Shown here one piece after another: positions 16,923 through 25,478 of a stretch of DNA of 64,000 nucleotides. The notes under the pieces are model-generated. The model did not search any database and was not told the DNA's origin. It was given only the letters and a program-made list of their open reading frames with translations. Made by a program: the position numbers and the translations under genes. Source of the stretch: Lentzea alba (GTDB taxonomy: Bacteria > Actinomycetota > Actinomycetes > Mycobacteriales > Pseudonocardiaceae); the NCBI RefSeq assembly GCF_011067745.1, contig NZ_JAAMPJ010000010.1:62001-126000 (forward strand), in the 5' to 3' direction. The first letter of the stretch is position 1. Each line of letters starts with the position of its first letter.

Positions 16923-18121
16923 TTGCGCTCCAGCAACGGCTTGATCTTCGCGCACACGTCGTCGAGCACGGCGTTCACGTCCGCGTCCGGCTTCCACAAC
17001 GGGTCCAGCGCCGCGCGGATGGTCTGGTTGAGCTCCTCCTGACCCTGGTGGCTGGGCTTCACCACGCCCTTGCTGATGCCCTCGACCACGACCGACTGCA
17101 GCTGCTCCGGCCTGATCAGCGGGTTGCTCTTGGCCAGCGTCTGGGCGTTGAGCAGCGACGACCGCACCGACGGGAAGAACTGCGCGAGCTTCGCGGAGTT
17201 GGCCTCGTTGGTGAAGAACCCGAGGAAGTCCGCGGCGGCCTCGGCGTTCTTGGACCGCTTCAGCACGCCGACACCGGCCTGCCCGATCACCGCGTAGTCA
17301 CCCTTGGGGCCGGACGGCAGCGGCACGAGCGTCCAGGTGAACTTGGCGTCCTTCAACGCACCCGCCCGCGAGATCTGGCTGACGGCCATCGCGGCGTTGC
17401 CCGCGAAGAAGTCCACGGTCGTGCCGGGGCCCGGGATCGCCTTGTCGGTGAAGATCGCCTTGTGGAGGAACGACATCGCGTCCTTCATCTCAGCGCTCGC
17501 GAACCCGCACGACCGGCCGTCCTCGCTCCACGCGTTGGCGTCCCAGCCACGCCAGATCGCGGAGAGCACCGCCCAGTTCTGGTATTTGAAGTCCGGCAGC
17601 ACCAGGCCCTTGCCGGACGCGGCCGCGGCGGCCATCGCCTGCTCCCAGGTCCACTTCGCCGGCACGTCCTTCACCAGGCTGGTGTTGACGAAGAGCCCGA
17701 ACGGCGAGGTGGAGAACGGGTACGCGTAGAGCTCGCCGTCCTTCTCCCACAGCTTCGTGGCCGACGGCACCAGTTCGTCCGCCTTCTCGACCTTGCTCCT
17801 GATCGGGGCGAGCGCGCCGGAGGAGACGAAGTCCGGTGCGGACTCCTCCAGGATCCAGGCCAGGTCCGGCGCGTTGCCGCCGGCGATCTGGGTGGTGAGC
17901 GTGGTCGTGTAGCCGTCCGCGGGGATCGAGTCGAACTTGATCTCGGTGACGTCCGGGTGCACTGCCTTGTACTCGGCCGCGATCTCGTTGAGCAGCTTGA
18001 GATGCGCATCGTTGGCGGTCCACACGGTCATGCGCAGGGTTTTCGGTCCGGACGCGGCTGATCCGCTGCACGCGGTGAGGGCCAGCAGCGCAGTGACGAT
18101 CAACGCCAGAAGTCTCGACAT
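16919..18121 (-). CDS. Sugar ABC transporter substrate-binding lipoprotein
   Basis: A 400-residue extracellular solute-binding protein of family 1. The lipoprotein signal peptide ends in LTACSG, so Cys18 would be the lipidated first residue. The mature domain shows LRMTVWTANDAHLKLLNEIA, GNAPDLAWILE and a C-terminal lobe with ADFLGFFTNEANSAKLAQ. The ATG at 18121 is preceded by a near-perfect AAGGAGGACAACG site, the strongest in the operon, which suits the higher dosage usual for binding proteins. The ligand is unknown but is probably the oligosaccharide released by the divergent Tat-exported enzyme. It lies 13 nt after the oxidoreductase gene. Confidence 0.93.
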   Translation of the reverse strand: MSRLLALIVTALLALTACSGSAASGPKTLRMTVWTANDAHLKLLNEIAAEYKAVHPDVTEIKFDSIPADGYTTTLTTQIAGGNAPDLAWILEESAPDFVSSGALAPIRSKVEKADELVPSATKLWEKDGELYAYPFSTSPFGLFVNTSLVKDVPAKWTWEQAMAAAAASGKGLVLPDFKYQNWAVLSAIWRGWDANAWSEDGRSCGFASAEMKDAMSFLHKAIFTDKAIPGPGTTVDFFAGNAAMAVSQISRAGALKDAKFTWTLVPLPSGPKGDYAVIGQAGVGVLKRSKNAEAAADFLGFFTNEANSAKLAQFFPSVRSSLLNAQTLAKSNPLIRPEQLQSVVVEGISKGVVKPSHQGQEELNQTIRAALDPLWKPDADVNAVLDDVCAKIKPLLERK

Positions 18122-18134
18122 CGTTGTCCTCCTT

Positions 18135-19730
18135 CTAGTAACCGGACACGTCCGGCCAGCGGAGCTCGACCCCGTCGCGGTCCAGCCGGTGCTGGAAGTC
18201 CGCGAGCAGGCCGGGGGTGTTGCGCACCTCGTGAGGGGTGACTCGGTGCGCCAGGCAGAAGTCCGCGAGCGCGCCCGCGACCTCGCCGACGTTCCACTCG
18301 ACCGGGTGCAGCCGGTGGGAACCGTTGGTGATGTGGGTGGTGCCGATGTTCTTGCCGGCGGGCAGGAGGTTCTCGACGCGCTGGGGGATGAGCGCGCCGA
18401 GCGGGATCTCGAACGGGCAGCTCGCGACGTCGAGGTAGTTGTCGCCGCCGGTCGAGGGGTGCAGGTCGATGCGGTACATGCCGACACCCACGGCGTCGGC
18501 GTGCTGCACCGCGCCCTTGTCGCCGCGGACGGCGAGCGAGAGGTCCTGCTCGACGATCGTGTACTCGGCCTTGATCCGCCGCGACTCGCGGATGTACGGC
18601 GCCTGGGCCAGGCCGTCTTCGGAGCCCGTGACGTCGCCGCGCAGGCGCAGACCGGGGAAGCCGGTGCCGCCGTCCGCACGCGGGGCCTCGGTCTGCAGCC
18701 AGTACAGCACCGACCGGGAGAGCTCCCGTGCCGCGGCGATGTGCACGTCCGCGTCCGGGACGTCGATCACCGGCGACTCGAAGTAGTCGATCATCGGCCA
18801 GTTCACCAGGCAGATGTCGCTGTCGTAGGCGCCGTCGACGAAGTTGCGCCGCGCGGCAATGCGCCGGAACGTCCACAGGTTGCTGTCGCCCGCGCTGAGC
18901 CGCTGGTCGGACAGCACGGTCAGCGGGTCGTCGTCCGGGTTCGGGGTGAAGGTGCGCTCGGCGGTGTCGAGCGTGCGCGGGTCGGGGGAGCGGAACGACA
19001 GCATGCGGTCGCCCCAGTACTCGGGCTGGTAGTTCCGCCAGAAGTCGTAGCGCGCGGGCCTGTCGACGGTGTGGTCGCCGTCGACGTGGTCGATCGCGAA
19101 GCACACCGACATCGCCTGCATGTTGGCCGGTTGCGCGGTTTCCGGTGCGCTGGGCTCGCCGGTGTCCAGAGTGGACTCGAAGCCCGTGACGTACTCGGTG
19201 CCGGACAACGGAAGCAGCTCGCCGGTCTCGGTCGCGTCGAGGACGTACGGCGCGGACAGCTCGATCTCGGCACCGCGGTGCTCCACGGTGACCGAGACGA
19301 TCCGGTCGCCGTCGGTGCGCGCTCCGACAGGTCGGCACGGTTGCAGCACGGTGAGTTTGCCGCTGCCCCGGTACGGCGCCAGCATCTCGTCGATCACCGC
19401 CACGGCCACTCGCGGCTCGTGGCAGAGCCTGCTCACGTTGCCCGCGCCGGGGTTCAGCTCGCGCCACGCCCGTGCCCGCGAGGTCAGCGGATAGTGGCGG
19501 CGGTAGTAGTCGCGGATCCCGTCGCGCAACGCCCGGTAGCTCGCGGTGACGCCGAAGCGTTCGACCCAGCTGTGCTCGTCGGGCGGCACGGCCTGGCTGG
19601 TCAGCTGACCGCCGAGCCACTCGAACTCCTCGGTCAGCACGACCCGGCGACCGGCGCGCAGCAGGGCCAGCGCGGCGGCGACCCCGCCGAGCCCGCCGCC
19701 GACGACCACAACGTCCGCGTTGTCCAGCAA
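18135..19730 (-). CDS. FAD-dependent oxidoreductase in the sugar-uptake operon
   Basis: A 531-residue flavoprotein with an N-terminal dinucleotide-binding motif (VVVVGGGLGGVAAALALLRAGRRVVLTE split over residues 6-33; key GxGxxG) followed by WLGGQLTSQ. The family (FAD_oxidored) also shows YVLDATETGELLPL and, near the end, LLPAGKNIGTTHITNGSHR. The start is TTG at 19730, placed by an AGGAGG site 5-8 nt upstream; an ATG three bases before the TTG is out of frame. Related proteins occur beside sugar transporters and are thought to oxidise a sugar or uronate derivative. The substrate is not known. Confidence 0.85.
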   Translation of the reverse strand: MLDNADVVVVGGGLGGVAAALALLRAGRRVVLTEEFEWLGGQLTSQAVPPDEHSWVERFGVTASYRALRDGIRDYYRRHYPLTSRARAWRELNPGAGNVSRLCHEPRVAVAVIDEMLAPYRGSGKLTVLQPCRPVGARTDGDRIVSVTVEHRGAEIELSAPYVLDATETGELLPLSGTEYVTGFESTLDTGEPSAPETAQPANMQAMSVCFAIDHVDGDHTVDRPARYDFWRNYQPEYWGDRMLSFRSPDPRTLDTAERTFTPNPDDDPLTVLSDQRLSAGDSNLWTFRRIAARRNFVDGAYDSDICLVNWPMIDYFESPVIDVPDADVHIAAARELSRSVLYWLQTEAPRADGGTGFPGLRLRGDVTGSEDGLAQAPYIRESRRIKAEYTIVEQDLSLAVRGDKGAVQHADAVGVGMYRIDLHPSTGGDNYLDVASCPFEIPLGALIPQRVENLLPAGKNIGTTHITNGSHRLHPVEWNVGEVAGALADFCLAHRVTPHEVRNTPGLLADFQHRLDRDGVELRWPDVSGY

Positions 19731-19759
19731 AGCATTCCTCCTGATCAACCCTTGCCTGA

Positions 19760-20743
19760 TTAACCCAGCGTCGTGCCCGCGACGAACTCGCAGGGCAGCA
19801 GTTCCTGTGGCGTGGCGGCCTTCTCCAGCACCTCGGTCAGCGCCTGCACCGCCCGGCGTCCCATTTCGCGCCGCGGGATGGTGAACCCGGTCAGGCCGAT
19901 CTCCTCGGGAGCGGGCCGGGTCGCCGCTCCCAGCGTCATCACCGACAGATCGCCGGGGACCGACAGGCCGCGGTCGCGGGCGGCGAGAACGAGTGCGGCA
20001 CCGTCGGAGACCTCCTCGGCGAGCACGGCCGTGAAACCCGCCAGCTGATCGAGGCTCGCGAACGGCACGTGCGTGCCCTCGACGCCATGTGCGGCAACGG
20101 CTTCCCGGAACCCGCGCAGCCGGTCGGCCGACGACTCCGCGCCCTTGCCGGCGCCGACGTAAGCGAACTTGCGGTGGCCGAAGGCAACCGCGCGGTCCAC
20201 CAGATCTCGCACCGCGGCGCGGTAGTCGGCGCCGACGTGCGGCACGGGACCGCCCGCGTCGTCCCGCCGTCCGATCGAGACGAATGGGATGCCCTCGGTC
20301 AGCAGTTGCGCGAGGTCGTCGCGGTCGAGCGAACGACCGAGCAGCACGCACCCGTCGGCCAGCCGGATCCTGCTGTCGTCGCTGAAGATCCGCCGCCTGC
20401 CGCCCGCCGCCTTGGCGCTGGTGAACAGCAGCAGGTCACAGCCGATCTCCTCGGCCTGCTCCTCGATGCCCTCGAGGAACGGCTGGTAGAAGTCCGCGCG
20501 GGTGCTCGGGAACACCGCCTCGTAGGTGAACACGCCGAGGATGCGGTTGCGGTGGTCGTGCAGCCGGCGCGCGATCGGGTTCGCGACGTACCCGGTCCGG
20601 CGGATCACCTCCAGCACCCGCGCCCGCGTCTCCGGCGCGATGCGGACGCTCGCGTCCTGCCGGTTGTTGAGCACCAGCGACACCGTGGCCTGGCTGACGC
20701 CTGCCATCCGGGCGATGTCCTGCTGGGTGAGCCTCTTGGCCAT
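19760..20743 (-). CDS. LacI family transcriptional repressor
   Basis: A 327-residue regulator. The N-terminal HTH and hinge are clear (RLTQQDIARMAGVSQATVS, then LNNR and IARRLHDHRNRILGVFTYE), followed by the periplasmic-binding-protein-like effector domain (GCVLLGRSL, FVSIGRRDD, HRKFAYVGAG). It heads the leftward operon oxidoreductase - binding protein - permeases and faces the Tat-exported enzyme gene. Two palindromes sharing AATTCGAATT flank its promoter, so it very probably represses its own operon and the divergent gene until a sugar ligand appears. ATG 20743 has a GGCAGG site; GTG 20749 is an alternative. Confidence 0.93.
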   Translation of the reverse strand: MAKRLTQQDIARMAGVSQATVSLVLNNRQDASVRIAPETRARVLEVIRRTGYVANPIARRLHDHRNRILGVFTYEAVFPSTRADFYQPFLEGIEEQAEEIGCDLLLFTSAKAAGGRRRIFSDDSRIRLADGCVLLGRSLDRDDLAQLLTEGIPFVSIGRRDDAGGPVPHVGADYRAAVRDLVDRAVAFGHRKFAYVGAGKGAESSADRLRGFREAVAAHGVEGTHVPFASLDQLAGFTAVLAEEVSDGAALVLAARDRGLSVPGDLSVMTLGAATRPAPEEIGLTGFTIPRREMGRRAVQALTEVLEKAATPQELLPCEFVAGTTLG

Positions 20744-20749
20744 GAGCAC

Positions 20750-20769
20750 CTGCCAATTCGAATTGGCAG
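20750..20769. promoter_or_regulatory. Perfect 20-bp palindromic LacI-family operator
   Basis: CTGCCAATTCGAATTGGCAG is a perfect palindrome with a central CG, the usual form of LacI-family operators. It sits between the predicted -10 (20772-20777) and the start codon of the lacI-type gene, at or just after the transcription start. Occupancy would block initiation, so autorepression is likely. The core AATTCGAATT recurs at 20811. Confidence 0.85.
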
Positions 20770-20771
20770 GG

Positions 20772-20801
20772 AGTTTGCGGCAGCGTCCGGCCAGCCGTCA
20801 A
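20772..20801 (-). promoter_or_regulatory. Predicted promoter of the LacI-type operon
   Basis: Read on the minus strand: -35 TTGACG (20801-20796), an 18-nt spacer and -10 CAAACT (20777-20772). Its placement between the two operator palindromes supports a real, repressible promoter. The -10 is weak, as is common in actinomycetes. Confidence 0.5.
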
Positions 20802-20809
20802 GCCTGTAA

Positions 20810-20821
20810 TAATTCGAATTA
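20810..20821. promoter_or_regulatory. Second operator with the same AATTCGAATT core
   Basis: TAATTCGAATTA is a perfect 12-bp palindrome sharing the 10-bp core with the 20-bp operator 60 bp away (centre to centre about 56 bp, near five helical turns). It lies just upstream of the lacI-type -35 and 65 bp before the divergent enzyme gene. It could serve that gene or allow looping between sites. Confidence 0.75.
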
Positions 20822-20885
20822 GCATCTTGACGGGTGGCGGCCGGGCGGGCGAGGGTGCCGAGAGTCTCCCCCAGGAGGTAGGCCC

Positions 20886-22664
20886 GTGAACGCATTCAGT
20901 CGTCGCAGCCTGATCACCGGTGCCACCGCGATCGGACTGCTCGCCACCCTGCCGGCGTCGGCACGTGCCCTGCCGGCACCCCCGCCCGTGACCCCGAACC
21001 GGCGTTCGTTCGCACCGGACGAACAGCGGTTCGCGCAGTACCTGATGCTGGTCTCGCCGATGGTCGCCGACATGAACTCGAGCGGCTTCTTCGGCGGTGG
21101 CTGGTGGCGCAGCCCCAACGCCCCGTACAACGCCCGCGTCCAGGAACACGTCTACACGCTGGCGTGGTTCGCCACGCAGGCCCGCTCGTGGAACCCGTAT
21201 CGCGGCAACGCGCAGGTGCTCGCCGCGCTCGACGCCGGGCTCGGCCACTACCTCGGGCTGCAGCACGCCGACGGTTCGTGGCCCGAGTACTCCAGAGATC
21301 AGCACTCGCTGGCGGCGACCGGGTTCGCCCTGGGGTACCTGAGCAAGACCAACGCGCTGCTGCGCCGGTCGAACGTGCTGCCGCAGCGCCAGGCCCAGAT
21401 CACGGCCTCGCTGCGCCGCGCGATGACGTGGTTCCTGAACGGGTCGAACGGTGGCGTCTGGCAGAGGCCGCTCACCTGGGCCAACCAGACCACCGCGGGT
21501 CTCGCCGGGTCCGCGCTCGCGTTGAGGCAGGACCCGGACGCGGGGCTGCGGCAGCGGCTGACCGAGGCGTTCGCGCGGCTGGCCGCGACCGGGCAGAGTC
21601 CGGCAGGGTTCTTCTACGAGGAGTCCGGCGCGGACACCAACTACAACTTCGAGGTCATGCTGCCTGAGCTCGCGGACGCGTGGCGCCAGTCGGAGGACCC
21701 GAACCTCGTCGCCATGACCCGGAAGTACACGGACTGGTTCGGTTACAACCTGCTGCGCGAACCGGACGGGTCCGGCTGGTTCACCAACGTCGCCCCGAAC
21801 TCGCGCACGTCGTCCAGGTTCTACGCCGACGTCCGGCCAGATCCCGAACGGACCGCGCTCAACAACCAGTTCGTGCCGGTGGTGCCCGACCTGGCGGCGT
21901 TCGTGGCCGGCCGGGAGGACCTGGCCGCGGCGAGGTCGGCGTGGGCGGCGAACCCGGCGCCGGTGCCGGCGTTGGTCAAGCCCGACACCTCGCCGCGCAT
22001 CCTGGCGCACGCGATCTACGGCGAGCGGTACCCGAGCCGTGCCGAACGGACGGCGGCGATCGCGCGCCTGCCCTACCAGCGGGCGAGTTTTGTCGAGCGG
22101 CGCAGCGATCAGGGGCAGGACTTCCTGTTCGTGCGGCGGCCGCGGTTCTACCTCGGCGGCTACTTCGGCACCCGCCGGGCGACCTCGCTGGCGCGCACCG
22201 GCCTGACGTTCCTGTGGCACCCGGTGGCGGGCACACTCGTGCAGTCCATCAACAACAACAATCATGCGTGCTGGGCGACGGTGTTTCCGGGGCAGGTGCC
22301 GGATTCGGACGGGGCGCAGCAGGCCGAGTTCCTCGGTGGTGAGCCGTACCGGTTCCGCTACCGGACGCCGTCGGGTTCGGTCGTGACCGAGGTGACGGTG
22401 GGGGACCGGATCACGCGATCGGTGCGCGCCGGTTCGGCCGCGACCGAGCAGATTCCGTTGGTGGTACGGGATTCCGACACCACCGTGCTCGACTCGCGCG
22501 GGCTCACGCTGACCCGCGGGCGGGTGGTCATCCGGTTCGACTGGGCCCAGTCGCTCGATCCCGCGCTGCGGCCGGCGTCGACGATCACCTATCCAGGCCG
22601 TCGCATGTTCATCCTCACCGTGCCGCACAACGGCACGTTCACCCTCGCGATCTCAGCGCGTTAG
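20886..22664 (+). CDS. Tat-exported putative polysaccharide-degrading enzyme
   Basis: A 592-residue protein with a twin-arginine signal (SRRSLITGATAIGLLAT, cleavage near ARA at residue 28). The N-terminal two-thirds is helical, with repeated aromatic motifs (RVQEHVYTLAWFAT, ADGSWPEYSRDQHS, ADTNYNFEVMLPELADAW), suggesting an alpha/alpha toroid. The last 200 residues look like beta-sandwich (GYFGTRRATSLARTGLTFLW, INNNNHACWATVFP). That arrangement resembles heparinase-like lyases, but no catalytic set is recognised, so the enzyme class is inferred. GTG 20886 follows an AGGAGGTA site. It is divergent from the LacI/ABC operon and probably co-regulated. Confidence 0.65.
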   Translation: MNAFSRRSLITGATAIGLLATLPASARALPAPPPVTPNRRSFAPDEQRFAQYLMLVSPMVADMNSSGFFGGGWWRSPNAPYNARVQEHVYTLAWFATQARSWNPYRGNAQVLAALDAGLGHYLGLQHADGSWPEYSRDQHSLAATGFALGYLSKTNALLRRSNVLPQRQAQITASLRRAMTWFLNGSNGGVWQRPLTWANQTTAGLAGSALALRQDPDAGLRQRLTEAFARLAATGQSPAGFFYEESGADTNYNFEVMLPELADAWRQSEDPNLVAMTRKYTDWFGYNLLREPDGSGWFTNVAPNSRTSSRFYADVRPDPERTALNNQFVPVVPDLAAFVAGREDLAAARSAWAANPAPVPALVKPDTSPRILAHAIYGERYPSRAERTAAIARLPYQRASFVERRSDQGQDFLFVRRPRFYLGGYFGTRRATSLARTGLTFLWHPVAGTLVQSINNNNHACWATVFPGQVPDSDGAQQAEFLGGEPYRFRYRTPSGSVVTEVTVGDRITRSVRAGSAATEQIPLVVRDSDTTVLDSRGLTLTRGRVVIRFDWAQSLDPALRPASTITYPGRRMFILTVPHNGTFTLAISAR

Positions 22665-22793
22665 TCCATTGTGGACAAATGGTTCACTCTTATGTCGCAA
22701 CGACTCAGCGCATGTTCGCGCTGATCACGGGGTATTCGGTGATCCCAAACCCCGCTGGCCCCGGCCGGCTGCACCCGTGAGGGAGTGGTTGTG

Positions 22794-22970
22794 ATGGCAC
22801 ACCTGCGTCGTCTTGTCGATGTTCGCACCGGTGACGAGTTCGATCAGCCGGTTCCTTTCGGCCTGGTGTATCCGGTGTGCACCGCGGACGGTTCCGCGCC
22901 ACCGAGTCAGCGCGGCCGGACCTGGGAGCACCTCGTGGCGAGCGACCGCGAGCTCAGGCAGGTGTCCTGA
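22794..22970 (+). CDS. Possible small hypothetical protein
   Basis: A 58-residue frame beginning at ATG 22794 (GTG 22785 and 22791 are alternatives), preceded by GAGGGAG at about 22779. The sequence is soluble with no recognisable motif (GDEFDQPVPFGLVYPVC). Third-position GC is somewhat lower than in neighbouring genes. It is followed after about 80 nt by the mechanosensitive-type gene. No family was recognised; existence of the gene is uncertain. Confidence 0.42.
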   Translation: MAHLRRLVDVRTGDEFDQPVPFGLVYPVCTADGSAPPSQRGRTWEHLVASDRELRQVS

Positions 22971-23048
22971 TCCGTGTGAAGGGTTCCCGCACCGGGTACT
23001 GCCTGGTGCGGGACGCCCGGTCGGGCGCCCGCGTGAAGGGAGTTCGAC

Positions 23049-23885
23049 ATGGACTTCAGCCAAGGGCTGACCGACGCCTGGCGGGCGGTGGCGACATTCG
23101 TTCCCAAGCTGGCGGCCTTCCTCCTGATCCTCCTGGTCGGCTGGTTCGTCGCCAAAGCGGTGGCGAAGCTCGTCGACAAGGTGCTCGAACGGGTCAAGTT
23201 CGACCGGCTCGTGGAGCGCGGCGGCATCCACCGGATGCTCGCGAACAGCAAATACGACGCCTCTGACCTGCTGGCGAAGCTGGTCTACTACGCGCTGCTG
23301 CTGATCACCTTGCAGATCGCGTTCGGCGTGTGGGGTCCGAACCCCGTCTCGGAGTTGTTGACCGGCATCGTGTCGTGGCTGCCGAAGGCCGCGGTCGCGA
23401 TCATCATCGTCGTGGTGGCCGGCGCGATCGCCAGTGGTGTCAAGGACTTCATCACCGGCGCGCTCGGCGGGCTGTCCTACGGCCGGGTGCTGGCGAACAT
23501 CGCGTCGATCTTCATCTGGGCGCTCGGCATCATCGCGGCGCTGAACCAGATCGGTGTCGCCACCGCGGTGACCACGCCGGTGCTCATCGCGGTGCTCGCG
23601 ACGGTCGGCGGCATCCTGGTCGTCGGCGTGGGCGGTGGCCTGGTGCGGCCGATGCAGCAGCGGTGGGAAGGCTGGCTGGGCCGCGCGGAGCAGGAACTGC
23701 CGCAGGCGCAGGCTCAGGCGGAGGCCTACCAGCGCGGTCGTGAGGACGCCGTGCGGGCACGGACCGAGACCACGCCGGTCGAGCCGGTCTCGTCCGCCGA
23801 ACCAGTGGAGCCCGTCCCCGTCACCGAGCGATCGGTGCCGGCGCAGGACCCGGTACTCGGCTCGCGGAGGCCGGAAGACCGCTGA
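23049..23885 (+). CDS. Mechanosensitive-channel-like membrane protein (conserved TM helix repeats)
   Basis: A 278-residue protein with four or five membrane segments (KLAAFLLILLVGWFVAKAV, YYALLLITLQIAFGVW, AAVAIIIVVVAGAIASGV, IASIFIWALGIIAALNQIG, VLIAVLATVGGILVVGVGGG). The repeated hydrophobic/glycine pattern is that of the conserved-TM-helix family related to MscS N-termini, without a clear MscS beta domain. The C-terminal 80 residues are charged, with a Glu/Gln-rich helix and a Pro/Glu/Val tail. The role is probably membrane stress, by homology only. The ATG at 23049 is preceded by GGGAG. Confidence 0.82.
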   Translation: MDFSQGLTDAWRAVATFVPKLAAFLLILLVGWFVAKAVAKLVDKVLERVKFDRLVERGGIHRMLANSKYDASDLLAKLVYYALLLITLQIAFGVWGPNPVSELLTGIVSWLPKAAVAIIIVVVAGAIASGVKDFITGALGGLSYGRVLANIASIFIWALGIIAALNQIGVATAVTTPVLIAVLATVGGILVVGVGGGLVRPMQQRWEGWLGRAEQELPQAQAQAEAYQRGREDAVRARTETTPVEPVSSAEPVEPVPVTERSVPAQDPVLGSRRPEDR

Positions 23886-23898
23886 ACGATGTCATACG

Positions 23899-23932
23899 AC
23901 GAGGCGCATCCACGACGGGTGCGCCTCGTTTT
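23899..23932. terminator. Rho-independent terminator between convergent genes
   Basis: Perfect 10-bp arms ACGAGGCGCA (23899-23908) and TGCGCCTCGT (23920-23929) with an 11-nt loop, and TTTT at 23929-23932. It ends the membrane-protein gene. The minus-strand gene that converges on it stops at 23932, so the hairpin may serve both directions. Confidence 0.88.
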
Positions 23933-24288
23933 CAGGTGAGCTCAGGCAACGCGTACACGTCGTCGGTCAGCGGCTTAACGTCGTGCACCTGAGCCAGCTG
24001 ACAGACCGCCATCAGCCGGACACCGAGCCACGACGCCGGTGACCACTCGGCGTCGGCCGCGTCCTCCAGCAGCCCCCGCCCGTACGCGGCGAGCAGCACG
24101 ACCGCGCCCACCGCGCCGACCCCTTCGACGCCGAGCAGCAGGATGTCGCGCACCGCGGCGCCGTGCTGGTCCACTTCGGCCGCGAGCGCCGGCGTGACGG
24201 CGAGCGCCGCCCACCCCGCCACGCCGATCCGCTCGGACAGCTCGGAGATCCATTGCCGAGCGTTCTTCTCCCGCCAGGTCACACGCAT
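23932..24288 (-). CDS. DUF6401-like small protein
   Basis: A 118-residue protein. The segment AALAVTPALAAEVDQHGAAVRDIL resembles (key DQHxAAVRD) the DUF6401 family of small actinobacterial proteins annotated near natural-product genes; function unknown. The rest is alanine-rich helix ending in MAVCQLAQVHDVKPLTDDVYALPEL. ATG 24288 is chosen; a much longer open frame upstream overlaps the divergent gene and reads as non-coding. It is transcribed alone, toward the 23899 terminator. Confidence 0.6.
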   Translation of the reverse strand: MRVTWREKNARQWISELSERIGVAGWAALAVTPALAAEVDQHGAAVRDILLLGVEGVGAVGAVVLLAAYGRGLLEDAADAEWSPASWLGVRLMAVCQLAQVHDVKPLTDDVYALPELT

Positions 24289-24399
24289 CCCGCCACGGTA
24301 ACGGCGCCCGGTGAAGTCCTGGTTTGAGGGCGGTGGAACCGGGTACCTCGCCCAGTGCGTCAAGCAGTCGGCGCGGAGAATCGACTGTGGAGGCGAGTG

Positions 24400-24729
24400 A
24401 TGACTCTTGATGACATGTCGTTGCAACAGGTGCGGGTGACCGCGTTGGAGAAGCTGGACAACGCCGTCTGCACGGCGCTCGCCGACATCGAACCCGACGA
24501 GGCCCGCAGAGGACTGCACGAGGCGCTGGCCGACTGCGCGACCGCTGACGCCACTGTGCCCCACCAGATCCTGGCGTGCGTCGAAGCCGCCGACGAACAC
24601 CTCGGCTACAGCGAACGGATGGAGGCGCGGACGTTGCTGACCGTCGCCCACCGCATGCTGGCCGGGCTGCGGCGCCCGGTGGTCGTGCCGAGCCCCGCTC
24701 TTCCCGGAGACGTCACCTTGCGTGGTTGA
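24400..24729 (+). CDS. Hypothetical helical protein
   Basis: A 109-residue, mostly helical acidic protein (LEKLDNAVCTALADIEPDEA, VEAADEHLGYSERMEARTLL). Start ATG 24400 has a GTGGAGG site upstream; GTG 24397 is an alternative. No family was recognised. It is the first of a run of four closely spaced rightward genes (DUF3072, YflT-like, MSMEG_6728-like), suggesting a shared stress-related context. Confidence 0.65.
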   Translation: MTLDDMSLQQVRVTALEKLDNAVCTALADIEPDEARRGLHEALADCATADATVPHQILACVEAADEHLGYSERMEARTLLTVAHRMLAGLRRPVVVPSPALPGDVTLRG

Positions 24730-24782
24730 TCCCTCGCCGCCCTGGGTATCTCGAACGGGCGTTCGAGTGAAAGGGGACGACA

Positions 24783-24971
24783 GTGAACCGCACGCCGGAG
24801 AAGGACCCGGAGGACTGGACGACCGGTGACGAGCCGATGACCGGTCCGCAGGAGTCCTACCTGCACACCCTGGCCCAGGAAGCGGGCGAGGAGGTGCCCG
24901 ATGAGCTCACGAAGGTCGAGGCCTCGCAGCTGATCGACCGGCTGCAGGAGAAGACCGGCAGGGGTGGCTGA
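24783..24971 (+). CDS. DUF3072 domain protein
   Basis: A 62-residue protein that is entirely a DUF3072 domain: DEPMTGPQESYLHTLAQEAG then ELTKVEASQLIDRLQEKTGR. The domain is a small helical unit of unknown function, common as a stand-alone protein in actinobacteria and often near stress genes. GTG 24783 follows GAAAGGGGACGACA. Length and composition are as expected. Confidence 0.88.
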   Translation: MNRTPEKDPEDWTTGDEPMTGPQESYLHTLAQEAGEEVPDELTKVEASQLIDRLQEKTGRGG

Positions 24972-25014
24972 TCGTGTCAAACGTCCTGTTCGCGGGTAAC
25001 CGTTCGGTGTGGAC

Positions 25015-25473
25015 ATGGAGCAGAACGTGACCGAGCAGAATCTGACCGAGTCGAGCCTGCTGGCGACCTTCACCGGCTACCCGGAGGCCCAGCGGCTCGT
25101 CGACCGGATGTCGGACGACGGGTTCCCGGTCGAGAGCGTGCGGATCGTCGGCGAGGGCGTCCGGACCGTCGAACAGGTCACCGGGCGGATGACCCGCGGC
25201 AGGGCCGCGCTCGCCGGCGCGGTGAGCGGAGCGTGGTTCGGTGTGCTGATCGGACTGCTGTTCGGCCTGTTCACCGCCGGTGCCGCGTGGATCTGGCTGC
25301 TGCTGATCAGTCTGTTCATCGGTGCGTTCTGGGGCGCGGTCTTCGGGTTCGTCGCGCACTGGAGCACGCGTGGGCAGCGGGACTTCTCCAGCGTCATGAC
25401 GTTGCAGGCGCAGCGGTACGAGGTCCACGTCGACAAGGCGCGCGCCGCTGAGGCGGCGCGCTACGTCCTCTGA
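25015..25473 (+). CDS. YflT-like general stress protein with two membrane helices
   Basis: A 152-residue protein. The N-terminal half is a ferredoxin-like general-stress-protein-17M domain (LLATFTGYPEAQRLVDRMSDDGF, VRIVGEG) and is followed by two membrane segments (WFGVLIGLLFGLFTAGAAWIW and LLLISLFIGAFWGAVFGFVA), then a short tail (YEVHVDKARAAEA). Such proteins are induced by general stress sigma factors; the exact role is unknown. ATG 25015 is chosen; GTG 25027 has a better-placed GGAG and GTG 25009 is also in frame. Confidence 0.82.
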   Translation: MEQNVTEQNLTESSLLATFTGYPEAQRLVDRMSDDGFPVESVRIVGEGVRTVEQVTGRMTRGRAALAGAVSGAWFGVLIGLLFGLFTAGAAWIWLLLISLFIGAFWGAVFGFVAHWSTRGQRDFSSVMTLQAQRYEVHVDKARAAEAARYVL

Positions 25474-25478
25474 CGCCC

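Noticed and set aside
18135-20351. A 738-codon version of the FAD oxidoreductase
   Set aside because: The first 207 codons overlap the LacI gene and read as nonsense; the TTG at 19730 with AGGAGG is the better start.
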